From: Flavihumibacter solisilvae
GTDB lineage: Bacteria > Bacteroidota > Bacteroidia > Chitinophagales > Chitinophagaceae
Assembly: GCF_000814475.1 (NCBI RefSeq)
Contig: NZ_JSVC01000008.1
Location: 1-64,000 of the forward strand
Length of the DNA stretch: 64,000 bases
Reading direction: 5' to 3'
The translations under genes were made by a program, and so were the position numbers. Positions 26,517-35,530 of this stretch are shown here, piece after piece (within the stretch, counting starts at the first letter, position 1; each line of letters opens with the position of its first letter). A model generated the notes under the pieces. It was given only the letters and a program-made list of their open reading frames with translations. It ran no database searches and was not told the origin of the DNA.

Positions 26517-26605
26517 AGCAAGCGTGTTTAGTGATCAAAAATAGGAATTTGCCAAATGCACAGCTTATGAAACAGTTTCAGAAAGAACCAAATGTTATGT
26601 CAAAT

Positions 26606-26636
26606 TTTGGAATTGGGTAACGAATCTTTATATTGA
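26606..26636 (+). promoter_or_regulatory. Candidate promoter of DUF2752/TM2 genes
   Basis: TTTG (26606-26609), 19 bases, then TATATTGA (26629-26636), close to the Bacteroidota -33 TTTG and -7 TAnnTTTG consensus. The start codon is only seven bases later, so the leader would be very short. Confidence 0.4.
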
Positions 26637-26643
26637 ACATTTT

Positions 26644-26967
26644 ATGATCCTCCGCTGGATATACAGGAATAATGAAATGCTGGTCTGGATAGGCGCACTG
26701 CTCTGGTTATATTGTCTGCCCTTCATGCCTGGATTCTTTTCATCCGGTGAGGGATTTTGTCCGATCAGGTGGGCAGGTATTCACTGGTGCCCTGGCTGTG
26801 GATTGGGGCGAAGCATTAGTGCAGTAATGCATTTTGACCTTGCAGCTTCATGGCAATTTCACAAGCTCGGCTTCCCTGCACTGCTCATCATTTGGTACCG
26901 AATTTATTACTTAACCATACCAACCAAACCCAAGCTCCATGCAAAATTATCTGATGAGCCTGCCTGA
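26644..26967 (+). CDS. DUF2752 small membrane protein
   Basis: A 107-residue membrane protein with two to three hydrophobic segments. The motif HWCPGCGLGRS (47-57) is the signature of DUF2752, whose function is unknown; two cysteines in CPGC could bind metal or form a disulfide. It overlaps the next gene by 29 bases, so the two are translationally coupled. The same pairing with a TM2-domain gene is common in Bacteroidota. Confidence 0.88.
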   Translation: MILRWIYRNNEMLVWIGALLWLYCLPFMPGFFSSGEGFCPIRWAGIHWCPGCGLGRSISAVMHFDLAASWQFHKLGFPALLIIWYRIYYLTIPTKPKLHAKLSDEPA

Positions 26968-27295
26968 CCTTCAGCCCGAAGAAATGGCAGGGATCAATGA
27001 GTTGACTGCAAACATGAGTGAATCACAAAAGCAACAGTTTTTCATGATCTATTCCGGAAAAAGAAAGAAACCACAGGAAATCTTATTGCTTACATGCCTC
27101 GGCTTTATCGTGGTTGCCGGCGTCCAGCGTTTTGTTCTCGGACAGATAGGTATGGGAATTCTGTACCTGCTTACCGGTGGACTTTGCCTGATCGGAACCA
27201 TCGTTGATGTGGTAAATTACAAAAGACTCGCAACTGACTACAACCTGACCCAGATGTATGAATCTGCCAGGATGGTGGGCATGAGCGGAATTTAA
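26939..27295 (+). CDS. TM2-domain membrane protein
   Basis: A 118-residue protein. After a soluble N-terminal helix-rich part (residues 1-45) comes the TM2 domain: two hydrophobic hairpin helices with the short polar turn typical of this family (FVLGQIGMGILYLLTGG, then CLIGTIVDVVNY). Function unknown. The start overlaps the DUF2752 gene. It ends seven bases before the convergent hydrolase gene. Confidence 0.85.
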   Translation: MQNYLMSLPDLQPEEMAGINELTANMSESQKQQFFMIYSGKRKKPQEILLLTCLGFIVVAGVQRFVLGQIGMGILYLLTGGLCLIGTIVDVVNYKRLATDYNLTQMYESARMVGMSGI

Positions 27296-27302
27296 TATTG
27301 AC

Positions 27303-28313
27303 TTAATTGGCGGGCCTGGCAGTTTTTGTCAGGTCCGTTTCGGTAAGTTCACGTAAGAAAATTTCGATTTCCTTCTCAACACCGGCGGCATCTTTTGACT
27401 TAAAGGGTGAGGCTATAACGTGATCGCCGGTATTTGGCATAGCAACTTCCTTCTTCAGGTTGGCCGGTGTGGATATCTTGCTGAACATCTCCCTCATCGC
27501 TGAAACCTTTACAACAGGGTCCTGGTTTTTCTCATCCTTGTAATAGTACAGCAGTAGGATCGGCTGGTTTACTTTCGAGAATGTTTCATCAGTCATTGTT
27601 GTTTCCAGCATTTCTTCGAGTGCAACAGTTGCCTCCAGGCGGTAGGGCGTATTCCAGTACTGCCGGTATTTTTCCCTTTTGTCGGACGATTCACGGTACG
27701 GACCACCTGTAACCGCTTTGGCAATCTGCAGCCCCCACGGATTGTTCAGCAGCCAGGCATTCGGGTCGTTGATCGCAATATTGGGTGATAACAGTACTAG
27801 CGCATAAACATCGCCGGGGTATGCAGCTGCAAGCTGCAACGCATTTGTGCCGCCTGTTGACGTGCCCATAAGTATTACTTTTTTTCCGATCTGCCTGCCG
27901 ATCTGAAGGGCCTCCTTTGCACTTTCCCAATATTTTTCCGGTGTCAGGTTCATCAATGCCTCTGGAGTGTCAATGCCGTGTTCTGCCAGCCTGGCCAGGT
28001 AAAGATTTGCATTGAACTTCTTTGCAATATTGGTATGGGTAGGTGCACCTTCAAACTGCGAAGCTGAAAACCCGTGCAGGTACACGAATGAATATTCAGT
28101 TTGCTGTTTCAGTGAATCATTCTGCCAGATGATCCTCGCTTCATTATCCGGTTTCACTTTGTGGCGCCGTTCCTTATCACTGATATACTTTTCAAGCTCG
28201 GTGGCCGCTGCCGGCACTTTTGGCAGACTGTCCGAATAATCTGGTGTGGAAGGACTGGGACCCAGCAGGTAAGTGACAAACAGAACGACAGCTATAAGGA
28301 GGAACCATTTCAT
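27303..28313 (-). CDS. Secreted or membrane-anchored alpha/beta hydrolase
   Basis: A 336-residue serine hydrolase with an N-terminal hydrophobic signal/anchor (MKWFLLIAVVLFVTYLLG). The nucleophile elbow GTSTGG puts the serine at Ser152, and the oxyanion-hole motif is LHGFSAS (80-86). A late TGDHVIAS supplies the likely catalytic histidine (about 303). Esterase or lipase-like activity is probable; the substrate is unknown. No linked metabolic genes are seen, and the upstream gap carries the structured element at 28362-28487. Confidence 0.85.
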   Translation of the reverse strand: MKWFLLIAVVLFVTYLLGPSPSTPDYSDSLPKVPAAATELEKYISDKERRHKVKPDNEARIIWQNDSLKQQTEYSFVYLHGFSASQFEGAPTHTNIAKKFNANLYLARLAEHGIDTPEALMNLTPEKYWESAKEALQIGRQIGKKVILMGTSTGGTNALQLAAAYPGDVYALVLLSPNIAINDPNAWLLNNPWGLQIAKAVTGGPYRESSDKREKYRQYWNTPYRLEATVALEEMLETTMTDETFSKVNQPILLLYYYKDEKNQDPVVKVSAMREMFSKISTPANLKKEVAMPNTGDHVIASPFKSKDAAGVEKEIEIFLRELTETDLTKTARPAN

Positions 28314-28361
28314 AATTGAAAAGTAAATATTAAAAATGGAAAGGGAAAAAGTCCGGCCCCC

Positions 28362-28487
28362 TTCGGGATACTACCGCGATGACACCTCGATGACACCTCG
28401 ATGGGTCCACGGAAATACCATTATTCCCCGGTGTCGGCATGGTCTATCAGTGGTCAAATAGTGGACCCATCATGGTGGTATCCCGAA
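28362..28487. repeat. Nested inverted repeats with an 11-base tandem duplication
   Basis: Outer arms TTCGGGATACTACC (28362-28375) and GGTGGTATCCCGAA (28474-28487) pair with one mismatch. Inner arms GATGGGTCCAC (28400-28410) and GTGGACCCATC (28461-28471) pair perfectly. The left bulge between them holds GATGACACCTC twice in tandem (28378-28399). It lies between two minus-strand genes. It looks like a folded non-coding or REP/MITE-like element rather than a simple terminator, since no T-run follows on either strand. Confidence 0.6.
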
Positions 28488-28508
28488 AAAACCCGTAAAA
28501 ACGCCGGT

Positions 28509-29876
28509 TCAACAGCACTCGACCTGCATCACCTTGCCTTGCTGGCGACTTTTTTCTGCCGCAAAGCCTATCAGGTGACTTTCAATGGAGGCGTCTATAG
28601 TTGAGGTCAGGAGGGATGGGTCATTCTTTGCCACCGCTTCGATGAAGTTTGCGGCCAGCCGCCAGTCGCCCCCGCCATGGGCATCTGTGGTCTCCTTCCA
28701 ATGCTCCTGTTTCCCGTCGAGGAACCGCGTAATGGTAAATTCGGTCATATCGCCGGTAATGTCGCCATGACTGCCCATCACCCTCGTGCGTCGCCCTTCG
28801 TACGAAGTGAACGCCTCCATGGAAAAACTCACTGTCACCCCGTCCCTGAACAGCATATTTACTATGTAATGGTCTGGTTGGTCGTTGTCCATCCGGTAAA
28901 CACACCGCCCATAATTGGTCGTTTTCAATTGCTCCAGCACAAATGCGGCTTGTTTGTCTTTATCTTCCGGGAGATCAAAAACATAATTCCGCAGGCGATT
29001 CCGGTAATAGATCATCAGTGCAGAGTAAGGGCAGACAGGCTCAACCTTGCATCCGCCAGTACACCTTTCGGTGCTGCCTTCAGGGGCGTTTTCTTTCCTG
29101 AACCATTTGAGATCGCCGAAAGCCTGCACGGATTCGCAGGGTTTCCCTATCATCCAGCGTAGTATATCCAGGTCGTGACTTGATTTCGCCAGGATAATTG
29201 GCGTAGTAGCCTTACTGTTATGCCAGTTACCGCGTACATATGAATGGCTCATATGGATCCGTTCAATCGGCTCAAGGTGCTGGATGCTCACGAGTTCACC
29301 TATAGTGCCACCCTGGATCAGTTCCCGCAACCTGACAAAATACGGCGCATACCGGAGTACATGGCATACTGCCACAACCTTACCCGACTTTTTGGTTGCT
29401 TCAAGAATGTCGCGGCATTCCTTTTCGCTGGGGGAAATGGGTTTTTCAAGCAGTACGTGGTAACCCAGTTTCAACGCGGCCATGCAGGGGCCATAGTGAA
29501 GGTTGTCCGGCGTGGAGATAATCACAGCGTCGGCGAATTTCGGCCGTTCAAACACATCTTCCCAGGTCCTGAAACGGTTATTGTCTGCTATGTCGTGCTT
29601 TTTTGCGTAACGTTCATTTCTGACCGCAACAGGCTCTGCCACTCCAACAATATCGAACTGGTCGGGGAATTTCAACGCATAGTTTCCATACACGTTTCCC
29701 CTGTTGCCGGCGCCAATCGTTATGGCGGTCACCGGCTTGTCAAATTTTTCCATCTTTTCTGGTAATAAGATCTCACGCATCGATTCTTCATCCTGCCATT
29801 CGGGAAGAGATAAGACAGCCCCGAGTGAAAGCCCCAGTGTGCGGATTGCATCTCGCCTGGTACAATGCTTTTGCAA
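28509..29876 (-). CDS. Gfo/Idh/MocA-family oxidoreductase
   Basis: A 455-residue NAD(P)-dependent oxidoreductase with an N-terminal twin-arginine-like signal (TRRDAIRTLG). The dinucleotide-binding site is ITIGAGNRG and the catalytic motif EKPISPSEKEC. A four-cysteine patch (RCTGGCKVEPVCPYSA, about 270-286) in the substrate domain is characteristic of one Bacteroidota subgroup and could bind metal. The N-terminal signal hydrophobic region is short, so export is uncertain. It is unrelated in sequence neighbourhood to the paralogue at 15585. The substrate is unknown; sugar or inositol derivatives are typical. Confidence 0.87.
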   Translation of the reverse strand: MQKHCTRRDAIRTLGLSLGAVLSLPEWQDEESMREILLPEKMEKFDKPVTAITIGAGNRGNVYGNYALKFPDQFDIVGVAEPVAVRNERYAKKHDIADNNRFRTWEDVFERPKFADAVIISTPDNLHYGPCMAALKLGYHVLLEKPISPSEKECRDILEATKKSGKVVAVCHVLRYAPYFVRLRELIQGGTIGELVSIQHLEPIERIHMSHSYVRGNWHNSKATTPIILAKSSHDLDILRWMIGKPCESVQAFGDLKWFRKENAPEGSTERCTGGCKVEPVCPYSALMIYYRNRLRNYVFDLPEDKDKQAAFVLEQLKTTNYGRCVYRMDNDQPDHYIVNMLFRDGVTVSFSMEAFTSYEGRRTRVMGSHGDITGDMTEFTITRFLDGKQEHWKETTDAHGGGDWRLAANFIEAVAKNDPSLLTSTIDASIESHLIGFAAEKSRQQGKVMQVECC

Positions 29877-29963
29877 AGTAGAATAAATTTAATGTCACTT
29901 AACCGGCAACAAAGAGTGGACCAACTCTTTTTACTTTTTCCATTTTAATTTTTAATTTGAAAC

Positions 29964-31076
29964 ATGCCCCGTTTTATCGCCCTCGACGTTTTCCGTGGAA
30001 TGACCATTTGCTTCATGATCATTGTAAATACCCCCGGAAATTCTGAAACTACCTTGGCTCCTTTGCTTCATGCGAACTGGCATGGCTTTACGCCAACCGA
30101 CCTCGTTTTCCCTTCTTTCCTGTTCGCCGTCGGCAATGCAATGGCCTTTGTTATGCCAAATTGGGCAGATAAACCTGCCGGCTGGGTGATGCAAAAGATC
30201 TGGAAGCGCACTGCAATCATTTTCCTGCTGGGGTTCCTGATGTACTGGTTCCCCTTCGTAAAATGGGACGGTCAGTCCTTCAGTGCATTCCCGCTCAGTG
30301 AAACCAGGATCTTCGGCGTATTGCAAAGAATCGCCCTTTGTTATGGTATTGCGGCGACGATGATCTATTTCCTGAGACCGCGGTCAACCTATATTTTGGG
30401 CGGACTTTTCCTCTTCCTGTACTGGGCACTTCTCTACTGGCTGGGCAATTCTGCGGATCCCCTGGGCCTGCAGGGAAATGCCGTGCTGTGGCTCGATAAA
30501 TGCCTTATCGGCGAAAAACACATGTATCATGGGGAAGGAATTGCTTTCGATCCTGAAGGATTGCTGAGCACTTTGCCTGCCATTGCAAACGTGATCGCCG
30601 GATTCTGGGCCGGTGACCTGGTGAGGAAGAAAGGAAAATCCTGGGAATCGTTAGCCTTACTGCTGCTTGCCGGCTCGCTTCTTCTCTTTATTGCGTACTG
30701 CTGGAATGGCCTTTTCCCGGTAAATAAAAAACTATGGACCAGTTCCTATGTAATGCTGACAACTGGTCTTGATTGTATAATCCTGGCGGCAATTATTTAT
30801 GTCCTCGATTTCAGGAAATACACTTCCTGGTCGGAATTTTTTACCGTTTTTGGCAAGAACCCCCTTTTTATATACCTGTTATCTGAGATCATTGCCATCC
30901 TGTTATGGTTCTTCAAAACCAGCGAAAGTGTACCTTATTATCGTCGGTTATATGAGATCGTTTTCAGCAGGTTCGGCGGCTACCTGGGTTCGCTTTTATT
31001 TGCGTGTTCAATAATGATGGTATGCTGGTTGGTGGGCTGGATTATGGACAGGAAAAAGTGGTACGTAAGAGTTTAA
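29964..31076 (+). CDS. NagX-like acyltransferase (heparan-alpha-glucosaminide N-acetyltransferase family)
   Basis: A 370-residue polytopic membrane protein with about ten hydrophobic segments. The first segment and loop contain LDVFRGMTICFMIIVNTPG and then HANWHGFTPTDLVFPSFLFAVG, both hallmarks of the YeiB/DUF5009/HGSNAT family, with the conserved histidines that accept the acyl group in the human enzyme. Bacterial members are often called NagX and linked to amino sugar use, though the reaction is not proven. It is divergent from the Gfo/Idh/MocA gene at 28509 across an 87-base gap, and no glucosamine genes flank it. Confidence 0.88.
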   Translation: MPRFIALDVFRGMTICFMIIVNTPGNSETTLAPLLHANWHGFTPTDLVFPSFLFAVGNAMAFVMPNWADKPAGWVMQKIWKRTAIIFLLGFLMYWFPFVKWDGQSFSAFPLSETRIFGVLQRIALCYGIAATMIYFLRPRSTYILGGLFLFLYWALLYWLGNSADPLGLQGNAVLWLDKCLIGEKHMYHGEGIAFDPEGLLSTLPAIANVIAGFWAGDLVRKKGKSWESLALLLLAGSLLLFIAYCWNGLFPVNKKLWTSSYVMLTTGLDCIILAAIIYVLDFRKYTSWSEFFTVFGKNPLFIYLLSEIIAILLWFFKTSESVPYYRRLYEIVFSRFGGYLGSLLFACSIMMVCWLVGWIMDRKKWYVRV

Positions 31077-31180
31077 ATTCTTCGCGTGTTTGTCATCGTG
31101 ATCCAGGTTGTCGCAATTCGCCCGCTTATTGTCCTGAAAGCCCCTGATTATGTTTGTTGAAACTGTTTAAGTTTGAAGCA

Positions 31181-32686
31181 ATGGAGCCAATAACCAAAGC
31201 AGGTCGCACCGAATGGATAGGGCTGGCTGTTCTTGCCCTTCCGACTTTGCTGGTTTCGATGGATGCCACCGTTACTTACCTGGCCATACCAACAATCAGC
31301 GCCATCCTGAAACCATCGGCATCTGAGCTGTTGTGGATCACAGACATCTATATTTTCCTCGAAGGCGGATTGCTGATAACAATGGGAACTCTGGGAGACC
31401 GGATCGGCAGGAAAAAATTGCTGATCTATGGCGCGGTTGCTTTTGCCATTGCCTCAGCTATCGCGGCGTTTGCCAGCAGCGCCCACATGCTGATCGCCGC
31501 ACGTGGATTAATGGGAATTGCAGGCGCCACACTGCTGCCTTCCACAGTATCACTTATCCGAAGCATGTTTCATGATAACCGTCAGCGGGCGGTTGCAATC
31601 GGGATCTGGACCACCTGCTTTTCAACCGGCACAATGCTTGGTCCCTTATTGGGTGGCCTGCTCCTTCACTACTTCTGGTGGGGATCCGTATTTCTCATAA
31701 GTGTTCCAGTTATGTTATTATTCCTGGTAATGGGGCCTTTGTTCCTCCGGGAATACAAGTCGCCCGGCCATGAAAAATTTGACCTGGTAAGCGCATTTCA
31801 ATTACTCGCAGGGATTCTGGCCATCATCTATTCAATTAAACGGATCGGTGAGCGCCTGGTGGCGGAACCCATTTCCATTTCATTACTGGTTGCGGGTGCT
31901 GTTGTTTTGTATTTCTTTATTAAAAGACAAAGAAAAATCACTAATCCACTGATCGACCTTAACCTGTTTTTGTTGGCGCCATTTTCTGCAACACTGCTCG
32001 CTTTATTGTGTTCCCTGTTTTGCTGGTCAGGCGTATATCTTTTTGTAGCGCAGTACCTGCAGCTTGTCCTGATGTTCGATGCACAAAAAGCAGGTCTCTG
32101 GACAGTTCCAGCAGCTGCCCTGGGGATGATTAGTTGCCTCTCAGCTCCATTGATAGCGCGGTTCGCCGGCCGGAATACCGTAATCATTTCAGGAATGATA
32201 CTCATCATGATGGGATTGATCATGTTATCTCAGGTCCCTGGTAATACGGGGCTTTTTTTGCTGGTGTTTGCAACTATTCTTCTTACAGCGGGCTGCAGCC
32301 TGGCCGTAACACTCGGAGTGGATAAAGTAATTTCATCAGTTCCGGCATCCCGGGCAGGTGTTGCAGCCGGTATTTATGAAACAAGTACCACATTCGGGTC
32401 TGCACTGGGAATTGCAGTGCTGGGGAGTATCGGAACCGCTATTTACAGAAACAGTTTGCATTCAGAACAAGCTGGCAATACACTCGGACAGGCTTCAACT
32501 CTATCCGCTTCCCTGCCTGCCGGCCAGGCAAAGGATCTTTTTCAGCTGGCACAGGCTTCTTTCAACTATGCGTTTGCAATTGTTGCTTTGTTCGCTGTGG
32601 TGATCCTGTTTATTGTGATCCTTGTAGTTGGAAGGGTATATCGCAGCGAAAGGTCCATATCCCCCTATGCGGATTATGTGGAATGA
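31181..32686 (+). CDS. MFS drug exporter, DHA2 (14-TM) family
   Basis: A 501-residue inner-membrane proton-driven exporter with about fourteen hydrophobic segments. Motif A is GTLGDRIGRKK, the first helix carries SMDATVTYLAIP (an acidic residue typical of the QacA/SmvA branch), and motif C-like GIWTTCFSTGTMLGPLLGG lies in helix 5. These support cation or drug efflux. The ATG at 31181 was preferred over TTG at 31154. It stands alone, about 105 bases after the NagX-like gene, and is followed by the long regulatory gap before the nos cluster. Confidence 0.9.
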   Translation: MEPITKAGRTEWIGLAVLALPTLLVSMDATVTYLAIPTISAILKPSASELLWITDIYIFLEGGLLITMGTLGDRIGRKKLLIYGAVAFAIASAIAAFASSAHMLIAARGLMGIAGATLLPSTVSLIRSMFHDNRQRAVAIGIWTTCFSTGTMLGPLLGGLLLHYFWWGSVFLISVPVMLLFLVMGPLFLREYKSPGHEKFDLVSAFQLLAGILAIIYSIKRIGERLVAEPISISLLVAGAVVLYFFIKRQRKITNPLIDLNLFLLAPFSATLLALLCSLFCWSGVYLFVAQYLQLVLMFDAQKAGLWTVPAAALGMISCLSAPLIARFAGRNTVIISGMILIMMGLIMLSQVPGNTGLFLLVFATILLTAGCSLAVTLGVDKVISSVPASRAGVAAGIYETSTTFGSALGIAVLGSIGTAIYRNSLHSEQAGNTLGQASTLSASLPAGQAKDLFQLAQASFNYAFAIVALFAVVILFIVILVVGRVYRSERSISPYADYVE

Positions 32687-32800
32687 AAAAATTGTTACCT
32701 GTCAAATCTCTTTTCACCTGTACCATGGTTTTTTGAAAAGGATAGAAAAATAAGCTCTCGCCGCCCTGCAGAATTTAATTTCTGAAGTGAAGTCTTTACC

Positions 32801-32830
32801 TTGGTATTATAAATAAAATGGATACATTTG
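32801..32830 (+). promoter_or_regulatory. Candidate distal promoter of nos operon
   Basis: TTG (32801-32803), 19 bases, then TACATTTG (32823-32830), a full match to the -7 consensus TAnnTTTG. The stretch 32687-32800 before it holds no gene or recognisable site. GGATACATTTG recurs at 32942-32952 and, with flanking GG, at 40599-40608. Confidence 0.5.
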
Positions 32831-32908
32831 GAATATCCGTCTCTTTACCATTCCGTAGAACCACAAAATACCTTGAATCACAGGGCCTGAGCAATATCAG
32901 TAGCTGAA

Positions 32909-32952
32909 TTGATGTAAGTCATTATCACACAAAGAACACAAGGATACATTTG
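32909..32952 (+). promoter_or_regulatory. FNR/DNR-like box and proximal -7 of nos operon
   Basis: TTGAT-GTAA-GTCAT (32909-32922) resembles CRP/FNR-family boxes (TTGAT-N4-ATCAA) with a good left half and a weak right half. TACATTTG at 32945-32952 is a perfect -7 element. If transcription starts about five bases after the -7, the box is centred near -41.5, the class II activator position. Low oxygen or nitrogen-oxide control is inferred. Confidence 0.5.
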
Positions 32953-32960
32953 TCCCGATA

Positions 32961-32980
32961 AAAGGCATTCAAATACTTTT
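32961..32980 (+). promoter_or_regulatory. Rrf2/NsrR-like site before nos operon (imperfect)
   Basis: AAAGGCATT, CA, AATACTTTT: an inverted repeat with two mismatches. Its right half, in reverse orientation, is identical over 17 bases to the region of the perfect site at 43065-43080, which precedes the Fe-S repair gene. It overlaps the likely transcription start, so it could repress. Confidence 0.4.
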
Positions 32981-33002
32981 ATTCAAATCAAAACTTACAA
33001 CC

Positions 33003-33494
33003 ATGAGGTGCAAAATTTCATTTGCCGCATTCCTAATCGCTAGCACTGTTATGATAACCGCCTGCGGAGGCGGAGAGCCAAAATCCGATGAAAAGTCAGC
33101 TGAATCATCTACCACTGAAAAACCGGCAGATCAGGCCGGAACCGAGACAGAAGTACATGGCACAGAGGTAAAACCAGGTGACGTAAAACTGGAGACCCCA
33201 TTAAATGCAGAATGGGTTACTGCAGGGAAAGGCATTTATGATATGAAGTGCCAGAGCTGCCACAAATTAACCGATGAAAGAGTAGTAGGTCCGGGATGGT
33301 CAGGAGTTACCAAAAGACGCGAACCCCATTGGATCATGAATATGATCACCAACGTGGACATGATGCTGGAAAAAGACCCAGAAGCACAGAAGCTTCTTGA
33401 GCAGTGTCTTGTCAGGATGCCAAACCAAAACATAAGTCAGGATGATGCCAGGAAGATCCTGGAGTTCATGCGCCAGAACGACGGAGTTAAATAA
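33003..33494 (+). CDS. NosC-like lipoprotein c-type cytochrome
   Basis: A 163-residue lipoprotein monoheme cytochrome c. The signal peptide ends in a lipobox at Cys21 (MITACGGG), followed by a Glu/Ser/Thr-rich linker (30-65). The heme site is CQSCH (83-87) and the likely axial methionine is in LVRMPNQ near 138. It is the first gene of the nos operon and precedes nosZ by 20 bases. In clade II clusters a cytochrome at this place is thought to hand electrons to NosZ, in the absence of NosR. The FNR-like box and -7 element lie just upstream. Confidence 0.87.
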   Translation: MRCKISFAAFLIASTVMITACGGGEPKSDEKSAESSTTEKPADQAGTETEVHGTEVKPGDVKLETPLNAEWVTAGKGIYDMKCQSCHKLTDERVVGPGWSGVTKRREPHWIMNMITNVDMMLEKDPEAQKLLEQCLVRMPNQNISQDDARKILEFMRQNDGVK

Positions 33495-33514
33495 CCCTTA
33501 TTAATATACCAACT

Positions 33515-35530
33515 ATGTCACGCTACCTAAACAGAGCCTGCCTCTCTGTGGGAGTACTAGCCATTGTTCTCAGTGCTCTCCCGGGATGTAAGCCTAAAAC
33601 AACCAGTACAGCTGCCACTGGCGACGCCACCAAATCTTACGTGGCCCCGGGTAAATACGACGAATTTTATAACGTCGTTTCCGGAGGCTTTAACGGCCAG
33701 ATCGGAGTTTATGGCATTCCTTCAGGCCGCCTATTCCGCATTGTTCCTGTTTTTTCCCAGTCCCCTGAAAGCGGTTACGGCTTCAGCGAAGAAACAAAAG
33801 CAATGTTCAACACTTCCCATGGATTTGTGCCCTGGGACGATCTTCACCACATCGCACTTTCACAGACTAAAGGTGAACATGATGGACGCTGGGCCTTTGC
33901 AAACGGGAACAACACTCCCCGCCTCGCCAGGGTAGATCTTACTACCTTCCGTACTGCCGAGATACTGGAGATTCCCAACAGCGCAGGAAACCACGCTTCT
34001 CCTTTCATCACTGAAAACTCCGAATACGTTGTTGCGGCCACCCGCTTCAGTGTACCACTCGACGATCAAAATGGTGATGTGCCCATCAACACTTATAAGC
34101 AGAATTTCAAGGGATCTATCAGCTTTGTGGCTGTTGATCCTACCACAGGCCAGATGAACATCGCTTTCCAGATCAGAACCCCAGGAGTAAACTTTGACCT
34201 GTCACGTGCAGGAAAAGGTAAATCCCACGGCTGGTTCTTCTTCAGCTGCTATAATTCCGAAAAGGCAAATACACTGCTCGAAGTGAATGCCTCTGCCAAA
34301 GACAAGGACTTTGTTATGGCGGTTAACTGGAAGAAAGCGGAAGAATATGTAAAAGCCGGCAAAGGCAAAAAGCAACCTGTGAAGTATGCGCATAACGTGT
34401 ACAATGAAGGTACCCATTCAGCTACTTCCACTATTCTCAATGAAGTGCTGGTGCTTGATCCTTCAGAATGCCCTGATGTATTGTACCTGATCCCCTGCCC
34501 GAAATCTCCCCACGGTACCGATGTTGATCCTACAGGTGAATACATCGTTGCCTCAGGTAAACTGGCCGCCAGCATCCCGGTATTTTCATTCGACAAGATC
34601 CAGAAGGCTATCGCCGATAAAGCTTTCGATGGCGAATATGACGGGATCCCTGTGATTAAATATGAAGCAGCCCTGAAAGGGGAAGTGGTGAAACCAGGTC
34701 TTGGGCCTTTACACACTGAGTTTGACGGGAAAGGTAACGCTTATACATCCATGTTCGTTTCTTCGGAAATCGTAAAATGGAGCCTGTCCGACCTGCAGGT
34801 ACTGGATCGTGTGCCGACTTATTATTCTATCGGTCACCTGTCAGTTCCGGGCGGACCAACAGCCAAACCACATGGCAAATACATGATCGCATACAACAAG
34901 ATCACCAAGGATCGTTACTTGCCAACTGGTCCGGAACTTACCCAGAGTGCCCAGTTATATGATATCAGTGGCGAAAAGATGAAGCTGATCCTCGACTTCC
35001 CGACTACCGGTGAGCCGCACTATGCAGAAGCGATACCGGCAAGTATGCTGACCGACAAACAAAAGAAGATCTTTAAGATCGAAGAGAATGCCCACCCCTA
35101 TGCTGCAAAAGGCGAAGGCCAGGCTAAAGTTGAACGCAAAGGAAATGAAGTACACGTTTGGATGACTGCTATCCGTTCACACCTTACCCCCGATAATATC
35201 GAAGGTGTCAAGCTTGGTGATGATGTGTATTTCCACGTAACAAACCTTGAACAGGATTGGGACGTGCCGCATGGATTTGCCATCAAAGGGGCAAACAACG
35301 CAGAGATCCTGATCATGCCCGGCGAAACCCAGACACTAAAATGGAAAGCAGACAGGGTAGGGATCTTCCCCTTTTATTGTACCGACTTCTGTTCCGCACT
35401 CCACCAGGAAATGCAGGGCTACCTGAGGATTTCACCGGCCTCGAGCAGCACACCGCTGACATTCAGTACCGGCACTAATAAGCCCGCCGTAACTCCTTCT
35501 GAAAGCACCGAAAAAACTGAATCGAAATGA
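33515..35530 (+). CDS. nosZ: Nitrous-oxide reductase, clade II (Sec-type)
   Basis: Terminal reductase that converts N2O to N2, 671 residues. The Sec lipoprotein signal (LPGC, Cys25) instead of a twin-arginine signal marks clade II. The N-terminal beta-propeller carries CuZ-type histidine motifs (DDLHHIAL, GNHASPF, SPHGTDVD, LHTEFDGKG, KPHGKYM). The C-terminal cupredoxin has the CuA ligands Cys622, Cys626, His630 and Met633 in YCTDFCSALHQEM, plus the histidine in DVPHGFA. It is predicted to be lipid-anchored in the periplasm. The stop overlaps the start of the next gene (ATGA). Copper supply is probably handled by NosL, NosD/F/Y and possibly the TonB receptor at 40635. No nir or nor gene was recognised nearby. 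Confidence 0.97.
   Translation: MSRYLNRACLSVGVLAIVLSALPGCKPKTTSTAATGDATKSYVAPGKYDEFYNVVSGGFNGQIGVYGIPSGRLFRIVPVFSQSPESGYGFSEETKAMFNTSHGFVPWDDLHHIALSQTKGEHDGRWAFANGNNTPRLARVDLTTFRTAEILEIPNSAGNHASPFITENSEYVVAATRFSVPLDDQNGDVPINTYKQNFKGSISFVAVDPTTGQMNIAFQIRTPGVNFDLSRAGKGKSHGWFFFSCYNSEKANTLLEVNASAKDKDFVMAVNWKKAEEYVKAGKGKKQPVKYAHNVYNEGTHSATSTILNEVLVLDPSECPDVLYLIPCPKSPHGTDVDPTGEYIVASGKLAASIPVFSFDKIQKAIADKAFDGEYDGIPVIKYEAALKGEVVKPGLGPLHTEFDGKGNAYTSMFVSSEIVKWSLSDLQVLDRVPTYYSIGHLSVPGGPTAKPHGKYMIAYNKITKDRYLPTGPELTQSAQLYDISGEKMKLILDFPTTGEPHYAEAIPASMLTDKQKKIFKIEENAHPYAAKGEGQAKVERKGNEVHVWMTAIRSHLTPDNIEGVKLGDDVYFHVTNLEQDWDVPHGFAIKGANNAEILIMPGETQTLKWKADRVGIFPFYCTDFCSALHQEMQGYLRISPASSSTPLTFSTGTNKPAVTPSESTEKTESK

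Noticed and set aside
32771-32786. Short palindrome-like CAGAATTTAATTTCTG in the gap before nos
   Set aside because: Small A/T-rich hairpin without a T-run or consensus. Likely chance.
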